Shown here: positions 12,971 to 22,915 of the stretch, in pieces | Position numbering within the stretch: position 1 is the first letter of the stretch | How the letters are laid out: every line of letters begins with the position of its first letter | Assembly (NCBI GenBank): GCA_947561585.1 | Contig: CANNZV010000331.1 | Span: forward strand, 248,001 to 312,000 | DNA: 64,000 bases | Reading direction: 5' to 3' | From: Caprella mutica | Lineage: Eukaryota; Arthropoda; Malacostraca; Amphipoda; Caprellidae | Notes under the pieces: generated by a model | Database searches by the model: none | What the model was told of the DNA's origin: nothing | The model's input: only the letters and a program-made list of their open reading frames with translations | Program-made: the position numbers and the translations under genes

Positions 12971-13064
12971 TTCCTTCATTTATTATTCACTCACCGTTCA
13001 TTTATTATTCACCCTTCATTTGTTTTTCACCCCTCATTTACTAGTTTTCCTTCGTTTATTATAA
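12971..13064. repeat. Degenerate about 22-bp tandem repeat
   Basis: Units of the type TTCATTTATTATTCACTC repeat four to five times with drift. A 137-codon plus-strand frame (12,863-13,276) runs across and beyond it. Its product would be low-complexity (His/Phe/Ser/Ile) with no recognisable domain, so I treat it as fortuitous. Confidence 0.6.
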
Positions 13065-13714
13065 ATTCAATTGTTATTTATTTACCATTAAACTACATTC
13101 CCTTTTCGATTAATGTAATGTCCCTCGTTATTATCAGTATCTTAACTAATATCCACTCTCAATATTTGTTTGTCTACAATAATTATCACATGTTTATATA
13201 TAATTCTTTCATGCAGTCTCTCTCTGTTTTATTCGCGTGTTTCCAAGCTATTTTCCACCGCACTCACCAATTATAGTTACATCATCAAAATAATCACTAG
13301 GACACTGAAATTTATTTGTTTATTCAGAATACATTCATATTTGAATATAATTCAATAATTTATTATTTTCTCAAAATTATTTATTTAAGTGAGAAAGTTG
13401 ATGAAATATTATATATAACTGGAGCCGGTAATATATTTTCTATTCATTTAAAATACACATCATTATATATAAAATGTATGATCTTAATTAGTGAGATATT
13501 AAGCTTTTCTCATATGTATTATAGTAATCATAACATCAATGAATTATTACTATTCATAATATTACTGATATATTTTCTAGTTATACAAATTTCCTTTTCT
13601 AATAGATTACCCTATAGTTAAGATAGTTTTTCTTATTTTCTAGTTATATAGTTTTAACTTAATTTTCCCCATGCATCATTTATCACTCCTCCCATTTCCT
13701 CCATTAATCTCTTG

Positions 13715-13875
13715 AGAGTAAATCCTAACTTTGCAGGAAGCGGTTCAGTGTTAAGAATAAAGCATCCATTGTTTCTAACGTCTGACCCTCTCTACGAACA
13801 TTAAAGGTTAGACAACATGATAATAAATCATCCAAAGAGAATGCTTTATACTCACAATGTCTATTAATATATTGC
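13715..13875 (+). repeat. Dispersed repeat family B, copy 1
   Basis: About 150 bp matched at 59,121-59,270 in the same orientation. Conserved phrases are GGAAGCGGTTCAGTGTTAAG, CTCTCTACGAACATTAAAGG and AATAAATCATCC.AAGAGAAT. Non-coding; class unknown. A family C copy lies downstream at both loci. Confidence 0.75.
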
Positions 13876-14021
13876 ATAGCCTGTGTGGTTTGAAATAACT
13901 GAGAATAAAGGCGTTATATTATCATTTATTTATTCCATTCGTTAATACAGTAACGTTAATACAGTAAAAGTAAGGGGACAGTGAAACAAATTCAACATTT
14001 TTGTTTATAGCAAAAAATTTA

Positions 14022-15675
14022 GTCAACGAAAATACGTGAAACTTAACAACAATGAAGTTACACATACTGTGAGTTTTTGCTAGAAATATTAGCAAAATCA
14101 AATAAATATTTACTTAAATATTCAACTACGGCCAACAGAGACCAAAAAAGACCCCGACCAAAAGTTAAGGAACAGTTGTTATTGCATTAACTATTGGCTG
14201 ATTAGATATACAAAATTAATATTTTGAGAAGAGTCCTTTATATTTAATGACCTCTTGCATCGATTTTCACAGGAATTAATAATATTTTTAGCAGAATTAT
14301 GGAGTTATCTTCTGCCACTTTTCTTTCAGTAATCCCCACAGTTACTCCTGATTTTTGGGATTGCGTTCATGAGTACTGTAAATATGTTATGTTTTAGTTA
14401 TTATCATTTAATGTTCGAAATTGGTTTTATACTTTGGTATCCAGGATGTAGGATTATACAATAAGTTATCTCTCATTTCGATATATATATGTTATTTTAA
14501 TGGATGAATAAATAATATCAAATTGCTAGGGATCAGTACAAGTACCATCACCAATTACCTTCCAAATGTTTTCAATGGGGTTCAATTCGGTGTTCTGAGC
14601 AGGTTAGATTATAATAGAAACTCATTTACTTTCTATGCGTGCGTTCACAGTTTTAGCCATGTGACAAGGAGAATTGTCTTGCATCAAAATCCGTGGTTGG
14701 GTATCAAATGATTGCAAATATGGAATGCAATGGTGGATAAAAAGTTGCGTGTACACTGCTGCGTTGACCACTCTATGCACATGAACAATTGGGCCTGTTC
14801 CCGCTGCAAAAATGATGTCCCAGACCATCATGATGTCGCCTTTATGTCTCACAGATTTTCTAAACGAACTTTATGACAGTCGTTCACCCACATTACCTCG
14901 AATGTACCTTTTGCAGACACTTCCGATCACTTTAAACTTAGATTCTTCGCTGAAGTGAACCATGGACCACTGCTCCTTTCACCAAACGACACGCTCCTTG
15001 GCAAACTGCAGCCTTGCATTTTGGTTCTTTTTTGATATCAGAGGCTTCGATGCATGCATTCAGTCATTTAATCCTACCCTGTTCAAACTTCTAGAAACTG
15101 TGAATCTGGAGACACTGAGACCAAGCGTTACACTCATTTTGGCCAGAAATACCTGTAGCAGTCTTGCAACGGTCCTGTATGCACAGTCTTACAATGGTAC
15201 GATCATTTCTGAGGGTAGTTTTTGGTGGTCTTCTTGATTATCGTTTTGCATCAATTGAAACATCTTTTTTAAAAGTATTAACAATGCGATGCACAACACT
15301 CTTAGATCTTTATATGATGGTTGCAATTTCAGAAAGTGACTTTCCAACCTTGGGATGGTAAAAAAAAAGAGTTTTATCACAGAGAGATACTTGATTCCGT
15401 GTTGCAGGTGTAATGGCGTTGTTAGGTTTGTTCCATTAATTTGATGACCTTTAGTAACAATTTTATACATTGAAACAGTCATTTAAACTGAAATTATTCA
15501 GTTTATACTCGTTTATTGATAACTGTCCCTTAACTTTTGATCGGTGTCTTTTTGGTCCTCTGTGGTAAAAGTTAAATATTTTGGTAAATTTGTGTTTGAT
15601 TTCACTAATATTTCTACCAAATACCCACAGGATGTGTTACTTTATTGTTGTTAAGTTTCACGTATTTTCGTTGTC
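14022..15675 (-). mobile_element. Tc1-like transposon, inactive
   Basis: A 1,654-bp element with terminal inverted repeats of roughly 170-190 bp. The left end GTCAACGAAAATACGTGAAA matches the right end read inward, GACAACGAAAATACGTGAAA. The inner limit of the repeats is CCGACCAAAAGTTAAGGAAC on the left. It is flanked by TA at 14,020-14,021 and 15,676-15,677. The transposase relic lies between the repeats on the minus strand. Size, TA duplication and coding content all fit the Tc1 family. Confidence 0.88.
14530..15480 (-). pseudogene. Tc1-family transposase, broken by stops and frameshifts
   Basis: Reading from about 15,480 down on the minus strand, a helix-turn-helix (GKSLSEIATII, then RSKSVVHRIVNTFKKD) is followed by a GRPRK-like linker. 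Further on come a catalytic block reading VHFSEESKFKVIGS, then RYIRGNVGERL, GDIMMVW, AAGTGPIVHVHRVVNA, PYLQSFDTQPRILMQD with NSPCHMAK, and finally NTELNPIENIWKVIGDG. These are the ordered Tc1 motifs: second catalytic D in MQDNSPCH, third acidic residue in NPIENIW. The first catalytic position, normally D in FSDES, reads E here. At least three frameshifts and several stops interrupt the gene, so it is dead. The longest unbroken piece is 14,622-14,852; plus-strand frames here are antisense shadows. Confidence 0.88.
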
Positions 15676-15677
15676 TA

Positions 15678-16380
15678 GTTCTTTCATAATAAACAAAATA
15701 ACAAAAAATTATAAGTTGTAATTACTAGACTTAGAGTAACTATTATTAACTAACTATGTCCAGACTTTCAATGTTTATTTTAATAACGGATTTCTTAATG
15801 GTGTTAATAGCGGTTTATTTTTACCAACAACACTTGCCGTGGCTTCAGATTTACTTTTTCTCATCGATTATTGGCTTTTATTATAATACTCTGCTGTGAA
15901 CTATTTTTAGCCTTTAAATGATTTATTCTATATAAGCTACGAGAATTATTTCATTTGAAATTATTAATTACGTATAGACATGAATATGAATATGCATGGC
16001 AGATAACAATGAATACATAATTCACTTCAATAAATTTATCATGCATCATCAATATTCATTATGTCTATCATTATGTTGATTAACAATATTACTGCCTGTT
16101 TATGATCTGGTATATCGAACAGTACATGATAATTGAATTAATTTGATATCATATTACCCATCAGTAATAATTATGGTTTGCTATTAGATATTTTACAAAC
16201 ATTATTGATATTCAAATAGTTATTTATGTATTGTAAGATAAAATAAGAATGTCATTAGTTGATTGGAGAGCATCCTTCAGTAAATGAATTTACTTATTTG
16301 CAATATTTGTTATTAAAATCTATTGACATTAAATTAGCATGCTATTGTAATCACCACTCACAATCTTTAGTAAATGAATG
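15678..16380. other. A+T-rich filler, no gene seen
   Basis: No significant open frame and no shared repeat detected between the Tc1 element and the family D copy. Confidence 0.5.
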
Positions 16381-16446
16381 CATTCACGGAGTAGCTTTGA
16401 TGCATCCATGAGCTTTGCAGAAACCTGTAGTAGATTAGTAGGTAAC
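16381..16446 (+). repeat. Dispersed repeat family D, copy 2
   Basis: GGAGTAGCTTTGATGCATCC and ATGAGCTTTgcagaaacCTG align with the copies at 6.05 and 51.9 kb. TCAATTTCCTT a little downstream is shared with the 51.9-kb locus, so the true unit may be longer than marked. Confidence 0.5.
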
Positions 16447-16686
16447 TAAATTCAAGCACCCACATTTTTCTGATTCTGATTCTCAAGTTCCCTTGTATTC
16501 AATTTCCTTTTATCATCAGCAGCTTGATCCTATTATAATATAAACACCTCTCGATATTATTTATTAATAGTACTAGTATTAAATAAATATTCATCATTCT
16601 TGTTATTATATTCAATCAATTAAACTTAGTATCAAAGCCGGTTTGCTGAAAGCTAAATGGATAAGACTGAATTATTTTATTATTAA

Positions 16687-16812
16687 ATTTTCTTTCATTG
16701 AATGCAATTTGATGACAATAAACATAACCATTTGGTTTATCTCGCTCGTAAAGTTTCCCCAGCGACAATAATAAACACTAAATCCAAAGAGATCTGTTAC
16801 AAACAATGAATT
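16687..16812 (+). repeat. Dispersed repeat family C, copy 1
   Basis: About 125 bp matched at 59,732-59,855, same orientation. Shared blocks include AATAAACATAACCATTTGG, CTCGTAAAGTTTC and ACACTAAATCCAAAGAGAT. Non-coding; class unknown. Confidence 0.75.
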
Positions 16813-17341
16813 ACTATGATGGATATAAAGTCTCTTTCCTCTAACAATATCATAATAAATGTAATAATGATATCTAACTTGTATATAATTTGCTATTTAA
16901 ATTTAAATTCTCTATCAGCAGGGAATACCAATTAATGATAATACAATTTTTTTTGTCATCAATGATTGTGATCCTAAAGAACAATTTTAACGTAAATTTA
17001 TAAAAATGTGAATTTTCAAATATATTCTCAAATACCGAACAAAAATATGATTTATAAATACAAATTGGAAGCAAAGAATTGTTTGCGAATACTTATATAA
17101 CTTCTTAACATTCATATTTTCATTTGTCAGTATGCAAAACTCTCAAGTTAATTAAATTAAATCTTCAGACTGCCTTTATCATAAGATTAATAATTAATTT
17201 GATATCCTTTTCGTAATTCATATCAATGGGAAATGTAATAACTAAAAGTGTAATATCATCTGTCACACATTACATAAGAATTAATACTTTCTCCTCAGAG
17301 TCTATAAATGTTACATAATCGTAATTTCAATTCATTTAGGT
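16813..17341. other. A+T-rich filler, no gene seen
   Basis: Only a 66-codon Asn/Phe-rich minus-strand frame, judged fortuitous. Confidence 0.5.
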
Positions 17342-17633
17342 GAGTGGTTCTTTATGTATTTTTCTCGCACACCCCTTGCTTTTCTAAGGCACCAGCTGAG
17401 CATTATATTGCATTGAAATAGATTGAAAAGATACTATTAGAAAATATTTTGTTGCTATCATGTGACCAATATGATCATCTTGAGGCAAATATACTTAGTG
17501 TATATTTTATATGATATTAACAGCAAGAACCGAACTTATAAAAACATATAGAACAGTCATTCCAGGCACCCCACCCCCTATAAGCAATTCAGGCCCGAAA
17601 GGAGTGACCCACACCCAACTTCAAGAACCACTG
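17342..17633. mobile_element. hAT (Charlie-like) MITE
   Basis: About 290 bp. The left end reads GAGTGGTTCTTTATGT followed by GCACACCCCTTGC. The right end, read inward, is CAGTGGTTCTTGAAGTTGGG followed by a G/C-rich CACTCCTTTCGGGCC. CAGTGGTTCT with a CCCCTT-like block is the established terminus of Charlie-type hAT elements; the first left base appears to have changed from C to G. No coding capacity. I could not find an exact 8-bp target duplication, so the limits are provisional. Confidence 0.6.
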
Positions 17634-17819
17634 CAGTGCAGTTTAAATGATATGGGATATTATTAGTTTATATAGGCTGGTAACAAATTTTAATAATTTA
17701 AATAGGTAGAACTATTATTAATCGACGATATTTCAAAATATATTTTAATCTCATACATCAAAGAATAACCACAATGTTCTTTTTTCATCACAATCCTTGA
17801 TACTGTGAATTGAGTACCT

Positions 17820-18060
17820 TTGCAAAATTGCGGAAGGTTATGATTTGATCTGATTTATCTGATTATTTTATTTATTCGCTTAACTCAAGAAATTTTAAAC
17901 CTAATTTTTCAAAATTTTGTGGGATGATTGGTTTTTATCTAAGAACCGAGGAACCGTTTGATAAGACTTTGGGAGTGATCGGGTCTAAGGTCAAGGTCAA
18001 GGACACAAAAATGACCAACTTGATAGAAGCGACTACGAGTGCTCGTTCTATTTTTTATTC
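17820..18060 (-). repeat. Dispersed repeat family E, copy 2
   Basis: Starts near AAATTGCGGAAGGTTATG and includes TTATTCGCTTAACT, GGGAGTGATCGGGTC and TCTAAGGTCAAGGTCAAGG. It ends near CGAGTGCTCGTTCTATTT. It aligns over most of its length with the 21.4- and 46.3-kb copies. Two AGGTCA half-sites lie at about 17,986-17,999. Confidence 0.7.
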
Positions 18061-19259
18061 CATTGCATTTCTCTTTATAGGGTGAATTATATCTAATTTT
18101 AAATCTAATCGATAGCCATTGACTGCAATATTTAGTTATACCAATAAAGGTTAAAAAATACATTGAAAGGTGATTAATTAGTTGGCAAACAAAGAAATGC
18201 TTACAAACATTCAATGCATTAAGGAACAATAAACTACTCACATAGGGTAAATATATTTGTCGGAATAAATCTATGAGATCAATAAGTCGATATAAGTAAG
18301 AAGACAATAAATCGAATAGATTGTGTAGCTTTTAGAGCAAGTCTTCAATTTATTTGACTAAATTGGAGTAAAATTGATTGTTTTTCAAAAGACAGTGCTC
18401 AGGGTATTGGTTAGAAGTGACTTCAGAAAATTCTATTATACTTTATAGTGCAAAGATATATGTTATAATAAATTAATTTTGGTCCTTTAGTAAAAATATA
18501 TGTCACATATGTGCATTCAATGTCTAAAAAGGAAATATTTCAATATATACTGTATTTAATGTACCTTTCATAAATTTTAGCACCGATTCCATTATGCACA
18601 ATTACTCAATTTAATTACTATTTTTTTTTACCTAACTCTTCTATCTTGTTTATATATATAGAATCAAGTTATCCCTTCTGTTATTTCTTATGTCTTTTTT
18701 CGGTAGAGAAGATATTCATTGAATTATTTTTAACTTAAGGGTCTAACCGTTAAATTATTCACTGTCATAATAAACCCTACTTTTTCAGTTCAAAATATCA
18801 TCTCCAAATAATTTAAGTTATTCATTTTTGTGAAGGATAGGTTTATTATTTTGTTTTAATTTATCCTAACATCATGGGTCCAGTTTAAAATTATATTTTA
18901 TGACGTAAAAGGTTAATAAAAAATAATTTAATGGTATAGAATACTATTTATTAAAAAAAATATATATAGTGGTATTTTTAACAGTTTACTGATTCACAGT
19001 TCAAAAAGGAAATTCACTAATTGTTAATGTTTGTAGATATTTAGAAATATGTCCTGGTACACGGCGATAAATAAGAGATTTATTAAAATATATAAAATTG
19101 AAAAGCTGTGATTAATGAAATTGGATACTTTTTCTGATAGTATGTTTATTGCTAGTATGTTTATTATTTATTATTTATTTCAATTTTCAATTCATCATTG
19201 CGATTCAAGTATGCACATTCTATTTTCAAATCATATATGAAAATATTATTGTATTTGAT
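18061..19259. other. A+T-rich filler, no gene seen
   Basis: Short frames only. A 122-codon minus-strand frame (17,939-18,307) overlaps the family E copy and its edge and has no recognisable domain. Confidence 0.5.
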
Positions 19260-19268
19260 ATTATAAAT
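19260..19268. repeat. 9-bp target duplication, left
   Basis: ATTATAAAT directly abuts the first base of the left array. The neighbouring base differs from that at the right site, so the match is exactly 9 bp. Confidence 0.75.
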
Positions 19269-19462
19269 CGTGACCGGAAAATTGCCACCCGCGGACAATC
19301 GCCACCCACGGACAATCGCCACCCGCAGACAATTGCCACCCGCGGACAATCGCCACCCACGGACAATCGCCACCCGCAGACAATTGCAACCCGCGGACAT
19401 TTGCCATTCCTGGACAATTGCCACCCCCCGGACAATTGCCACCCCCCGGACAATTGCCACCC
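19269..19462 (+). repeat. 17/18-bp minisatellite, left arm of foldback element
   Basis: Units of the type CGCGGACAATCGCCACC. A 51-bp higher-order unit of three variants (CGCGGACAATCGCCACC, CACGGACAATCGCCACC, CGCAGACAATTGCCACC) occurs twice. The last three units are 18 bp because of an extra C. Confidence 0.9.
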
Positions 19463-20251
19463 AAAAAATTATTATCAGGCCTCTTACTTAATTAAAGGAT
19501 AGTGATACAATATTCATAGTATCTTTATACGATTAATTATTTACATTTGCAGATACAAATGTTTTCATTTATTATTTATTGTTATTTTATAAAAATCAAT
19601 AACTCCAATTGGTGATATAATAAATTACTTATTGTTTTAATACGATATATTTTATAATACACTATATTAATATTATACAATTGATCATTTCCATTATAAA
19701 TTAAATATTTATTCCTTTCTCACCTCTATCATTATTGGGCAAATATTAATCACTCAATATATGGCAAGCTACAGTATTTGAATTCAGTCGCACAAATTAA
19801 GTACATGTTTTAAATTTTTTAACCTACTTTTACAGTTTTTATTAAGAATTTTCAGACTTTTCTTCCCGTTCTATGGTGACCGGTTATATTCTATGACACC
19901 TGTTATTAGTATTTTAATGTATTTTTAATTATAAATATAAAGTTCTATATAAATAATTATCAATGGATAGTGGACAAACAATTTGTATTTACATTAATAC
20001 TACTTAATTAAGAAAATTTCAAGTGATGAATCCTGATAATAATAATTTGGGTTGTAACAATTTGCTATCATAATCATAGATCCTAAAAATATTTTAAACA
20101 GAGAGTATTAAACAGTGAAACATTATTGAATCCTTTTAAACCACTGGTTTATAGAACTCAGTAGAATTCAATATTTTCTCTTCTGTAATATTGTTAATTT
20201 GTATCACTTAAACTCTTAAAGCATATTATCAGAGCTCTAATAATAATCAAC

Positions 20252-20336
20252 AGGGTGGCAATTGTCCGGAGGTGGCAATTATCTGGATGGCAATTGTCCA
20301 GGTGGCAGTTGTCCGGGTGGCAATTGTCCTAGCACC
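20252..20336 (-). repeat. 17-bp minisatellite, right arm of foldback element
   Basis: About five units of GGGTGGCAATTGTCCG, the reverse complement of the left array, with more variation and one shortened unit. Confidence 0.88.
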
Positions 20337-20345
20337 ATTATAAAT
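20337..20345. repeat. 9-bp target duplication, right
   Basis: ATTATAAAT follows directly on the last base of the right array and equals 19,260-19,268. Confidence 0.75.
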
Positions 20346-21424
20346 ATTCCTTGTTGTTAATTTTACTTATCTTTTTTCATTTCTAAATATTTGTTATTAT
20401 TTGGCTCGTTGCTAATTTTCTAGAATTCAATAGTTACAATAATTTTAAACTTGAGTTTACTTGATAAAATCTAAATCTCTCTCAGTATCCGAGCTTAACT
20501 TATCTGAAAATAACGTATTGTATTATTTAAAATTTAAAAAGGTAGGTCTAAGTAAGTTAATATTTATCAAAAATTTACCTGATTATCTATTTCGACTCAG
20601 TGAGACTAGTTAGAAATGTGTCTCTTTTATATAAAATGGTAATTGTGAAATTCTCATTTTAATTTTATAAAAGAATAGTTATCACATTTCGATTTAAACT
20701 CTGTCTATAGTTATTATTCATGTCGTAGTTCTTTAAATAAAACAGTTGCGTTGTAGAATCGAATGATAACCCGAAAAAAATTGAGTTGAGGGCTTAATAT
20801 CCTATTATGTATCGGATTAACTCTTGTTTAGTTTTGTTTACTATATAATATGAAAATAGTAGGATTAAAGTAACTGTCACCAATACAAATAAATATATTT
20901 GGCTGGTTTAATTGGGTATTTACATTTTCATCAGTTTCAGGCAATATGACCAGTATTTTTAAAAAACATTACTTGGTCCACTAAGAAGTTTTTCACCGTG
21001 TACATCCATCCCTCTACCAAAAACCTTAGTTGCTTTCCAGTACCGGAGTGAAAGTTAATGATTATTGAAATGAGAAAATTATGAAAGAAAATAAAAGAGA
21101 TCGTTCATGTGAATATTCTATGTACTGTAAAGTTTAAGATTCTATGTTTTAAATTTTAAGTTAATGTTATATTTCTTGAAGATGATGCATAATTTGAATC
21201 GTTATATTCTTATCAATGAGATATCGTATATAATTTATGAATAATTAATTAGTGAATATTTCAATATGAAACATTTTGATATGTTATACCACCTGAGGAC
21301 AGATTGTGATAAGAAAATTTAATGATATATTCTTAGTGATTACCGTAGACATACAATTGAGAACTATGTTGATTATTATTCATTAGATAGAGATAAACGC
21401 TCGTTCATAGAAGAGCATAAGATA
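20346..21424. other. A+T-rich filler, no gene seen
   Basis: No significant frame or shared repeat noticed up to the family E copy. Confidence 0.5.
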
Positions 21425-21640
21425 ACCTTCGCAAATTGCGAAAGTTTATGTTTTGATCTGATTTAATATTTTGTAATCTTGAATTATTGGCATTTTCAAA
21501 CAAAATTTCCAGAATTTTGATGTGACGATTTGTCATTAACCATAAGCATTTGACTAGATTTGGGGAGTGATCAGATCAAAGGTCAATGTCAAAAGAAGGT
21601 AAAAATTAAGAAAGAAGCGGTGGAAAAGATATGCGTTCTG
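21425..21640 (-). repeat. Dispersed repeat family E, copy 3
   Basis: GCAAATTGCGAAAGTTTATG, TTTGATCTGATTTA, GGGGAGTGATCAGATC and AAAGGTCAATGTCAAAAG align with the 17.8-kb copy. The tail GCGGTGGAAAAGATATGCGT corresponds, reversed, to GCGCATACCTTCGCCACCGC at 44.96 kb. Confidence 0.65.
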
Positions 21641-22099
21641 AGACCATTTTAATGTTCATCATCTGAAGATATCTATATATTACGAAGAATATCTTTAATA
21701 GATCCAATAGGTTTATCATAGTAAGGCGAGTGGTTTAATTTGCATGTAAATTGACTTCCAATTCGAATAGAATTCTCACCAATATTAAACCATCAGAGAA
21801 TCTGCGAATAACTCAGAAATATTGAATTTATCATATTGACTCACGAAGATATCGTTTTTAATTGACTAACAATTGTTAATCGTGGTTTAAATATTGAAAA
21901 TATAAATTGAAAATTTATATAGGAATATTTCTCTTTCACTCAAAAATAAATGATTGGCAACATTTTTCAAAATAATTTCTATTTGAAACTGTAATTTCTA
22001 TCATTACTTCATTAACAGTAAAACACGAACAGGATCGATGCATTGATCTTTTATATTCTCCTGATAAATATCAAAAACTCAGATACTTGATATTTCAGT

Positions 22100-22915
22100 A
22101 TTAGAGTTTCAGTTCATTTTTTTAGCTTCCCATTGAATAATAATATACTTTAGTTCATTTTTAGCTTCCCTTTGAATAATTACACGCAACTTTAGTTCAT
22201 TTTTTGCTTCCCATTGACTAATTACACGCAAGTTTAGTTCATTTTTAGCTTCCCTTTGAATAATTATACGCAACTTTAGTTCATTTTTTGCTTCCCTTTG
22301 ACTAAATACACGCATTTTTAGTTCATTTTTTGCTTCCCATTGACTAATTACACGCAAGTTTAGTTCATTTTTAGCTTCCCTTTGAATAATTATACGCAAC
22401 TTTAGTTCATTTTTTGCTTCCCTTTGACTAAATACACGCATTTTTAGTTCATTTTTTGCTTCCCATTGACTAATTACACGCAACTTTAGTTCATTTTTTG
22501 CTTCCCATTGACTAATTACACGCAAGTTTAGTTCATTTTTAGCTTCCAATTGGCTAATTATACGCAACTTTAGTTCGTTTTTAGCCACCCATTGACTGAT
22601 TATACGCAAATTTAGTTCATTTTTTGCTTCCCATTGACTGATTACACGCAACTTTAGTTCATTTCTTGCTTCCAATTGACTGATTATACGCAGCTTTAGT
22701 TCATTTTTAGCCACCCATTGACTGATTATACGCAACTTTAGTTCATTTCTTGCTTCCAATTGACTGATTATACGCAACTTTAGTTCATTTCTTGCTTCCA
22801 ATTGACTGATTAAACGCAACTTTTGTTCATTTTCAGCTTCCTATTGATTAATTATACGCAACTATATTTCATTTTCAATTTCCCAATTAACTATTTATAC
22901 ACAACTTTTCACTAA
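22100..22915 (-). repeat. 42-bp minisatellite with long open frame, about 19 copies
   Basis: Plus-strand unit TTTAGTTCATTTTTTGCTTC followed by CCATTGACTAATTACACGCAAC. Forty-two is divisible by three, so a minus-strand frame of 236 codons (22,109-22,819) stays open. It would give a 14-residue repeat of the form ISQWEAKNELKLRV with variants. A 126-bp (three-unit) higher-order repeat is duplicated near 22,230-22,440. Decayed units continue past both ends of the frame, and there is no unique N- or C-terminal domain. The array explains the frame better than a gene does. Still, stop codons are absent from about 17 diverged units, which leaves translation open. Confidence 0.85.

Larger units (their letters stand above)
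19269..20336. mobile_element. Foldback-type element with 17-bp tandem-repeat termini
   Basis: Both ends are arrays of a 17-18-bp unit with core GGACAATTGCCACCC, in opposite orientation: about 11 units at 19,269-19,462 and about 5 at 20,252-20,336. The outermost bases align in inverted orientation, CGTGACCGGAAAATTGCCAC on the left and GGTGCTAGGACAATTGCCAC read inward from the right. Immediately outside each end is the identical 9-mer ATTATAAAT. A 9-bp duplication plus inverted repeats made of tandem units is the hallmark of foldback (FB/Galileo-like) and MULE-type elements. The 789-bp interior is A+T rich with no recognisable transposase, so the copy is non-autonomous. Open frames across the left array on both strands are products of the repeat. 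Confidence 0.82.

Noticed and set aside
12863..13276. 137-codon plus-strand frame
   Set aside because: Starts next to a degenerate tandem repeat and codes for a low-complexity His/Phe/Ser/Ile/Tyr chain with no domain; likely a consequence of T-rich sequence.
14962..15237. 91-codon plus-strand frame
   Set aside because: Antisense shadow of the Tc1 transposase relic on the minus strand.
19149..19502. Overlapping 67-117-codon frames on both strands over the foldback left array
   Set aside because: All frames stay open because the 17-bp unit and its 51-bp multiple lack stops. There is no unique domain, and frames exist on both strands.
22109..22819. A structural protein gene of 14-residue repeats
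   Set aside because: Decayed units run past both frame ends and there is no unique sequence in the frame, so I list it as a minisatellite and keep translation only as a question.
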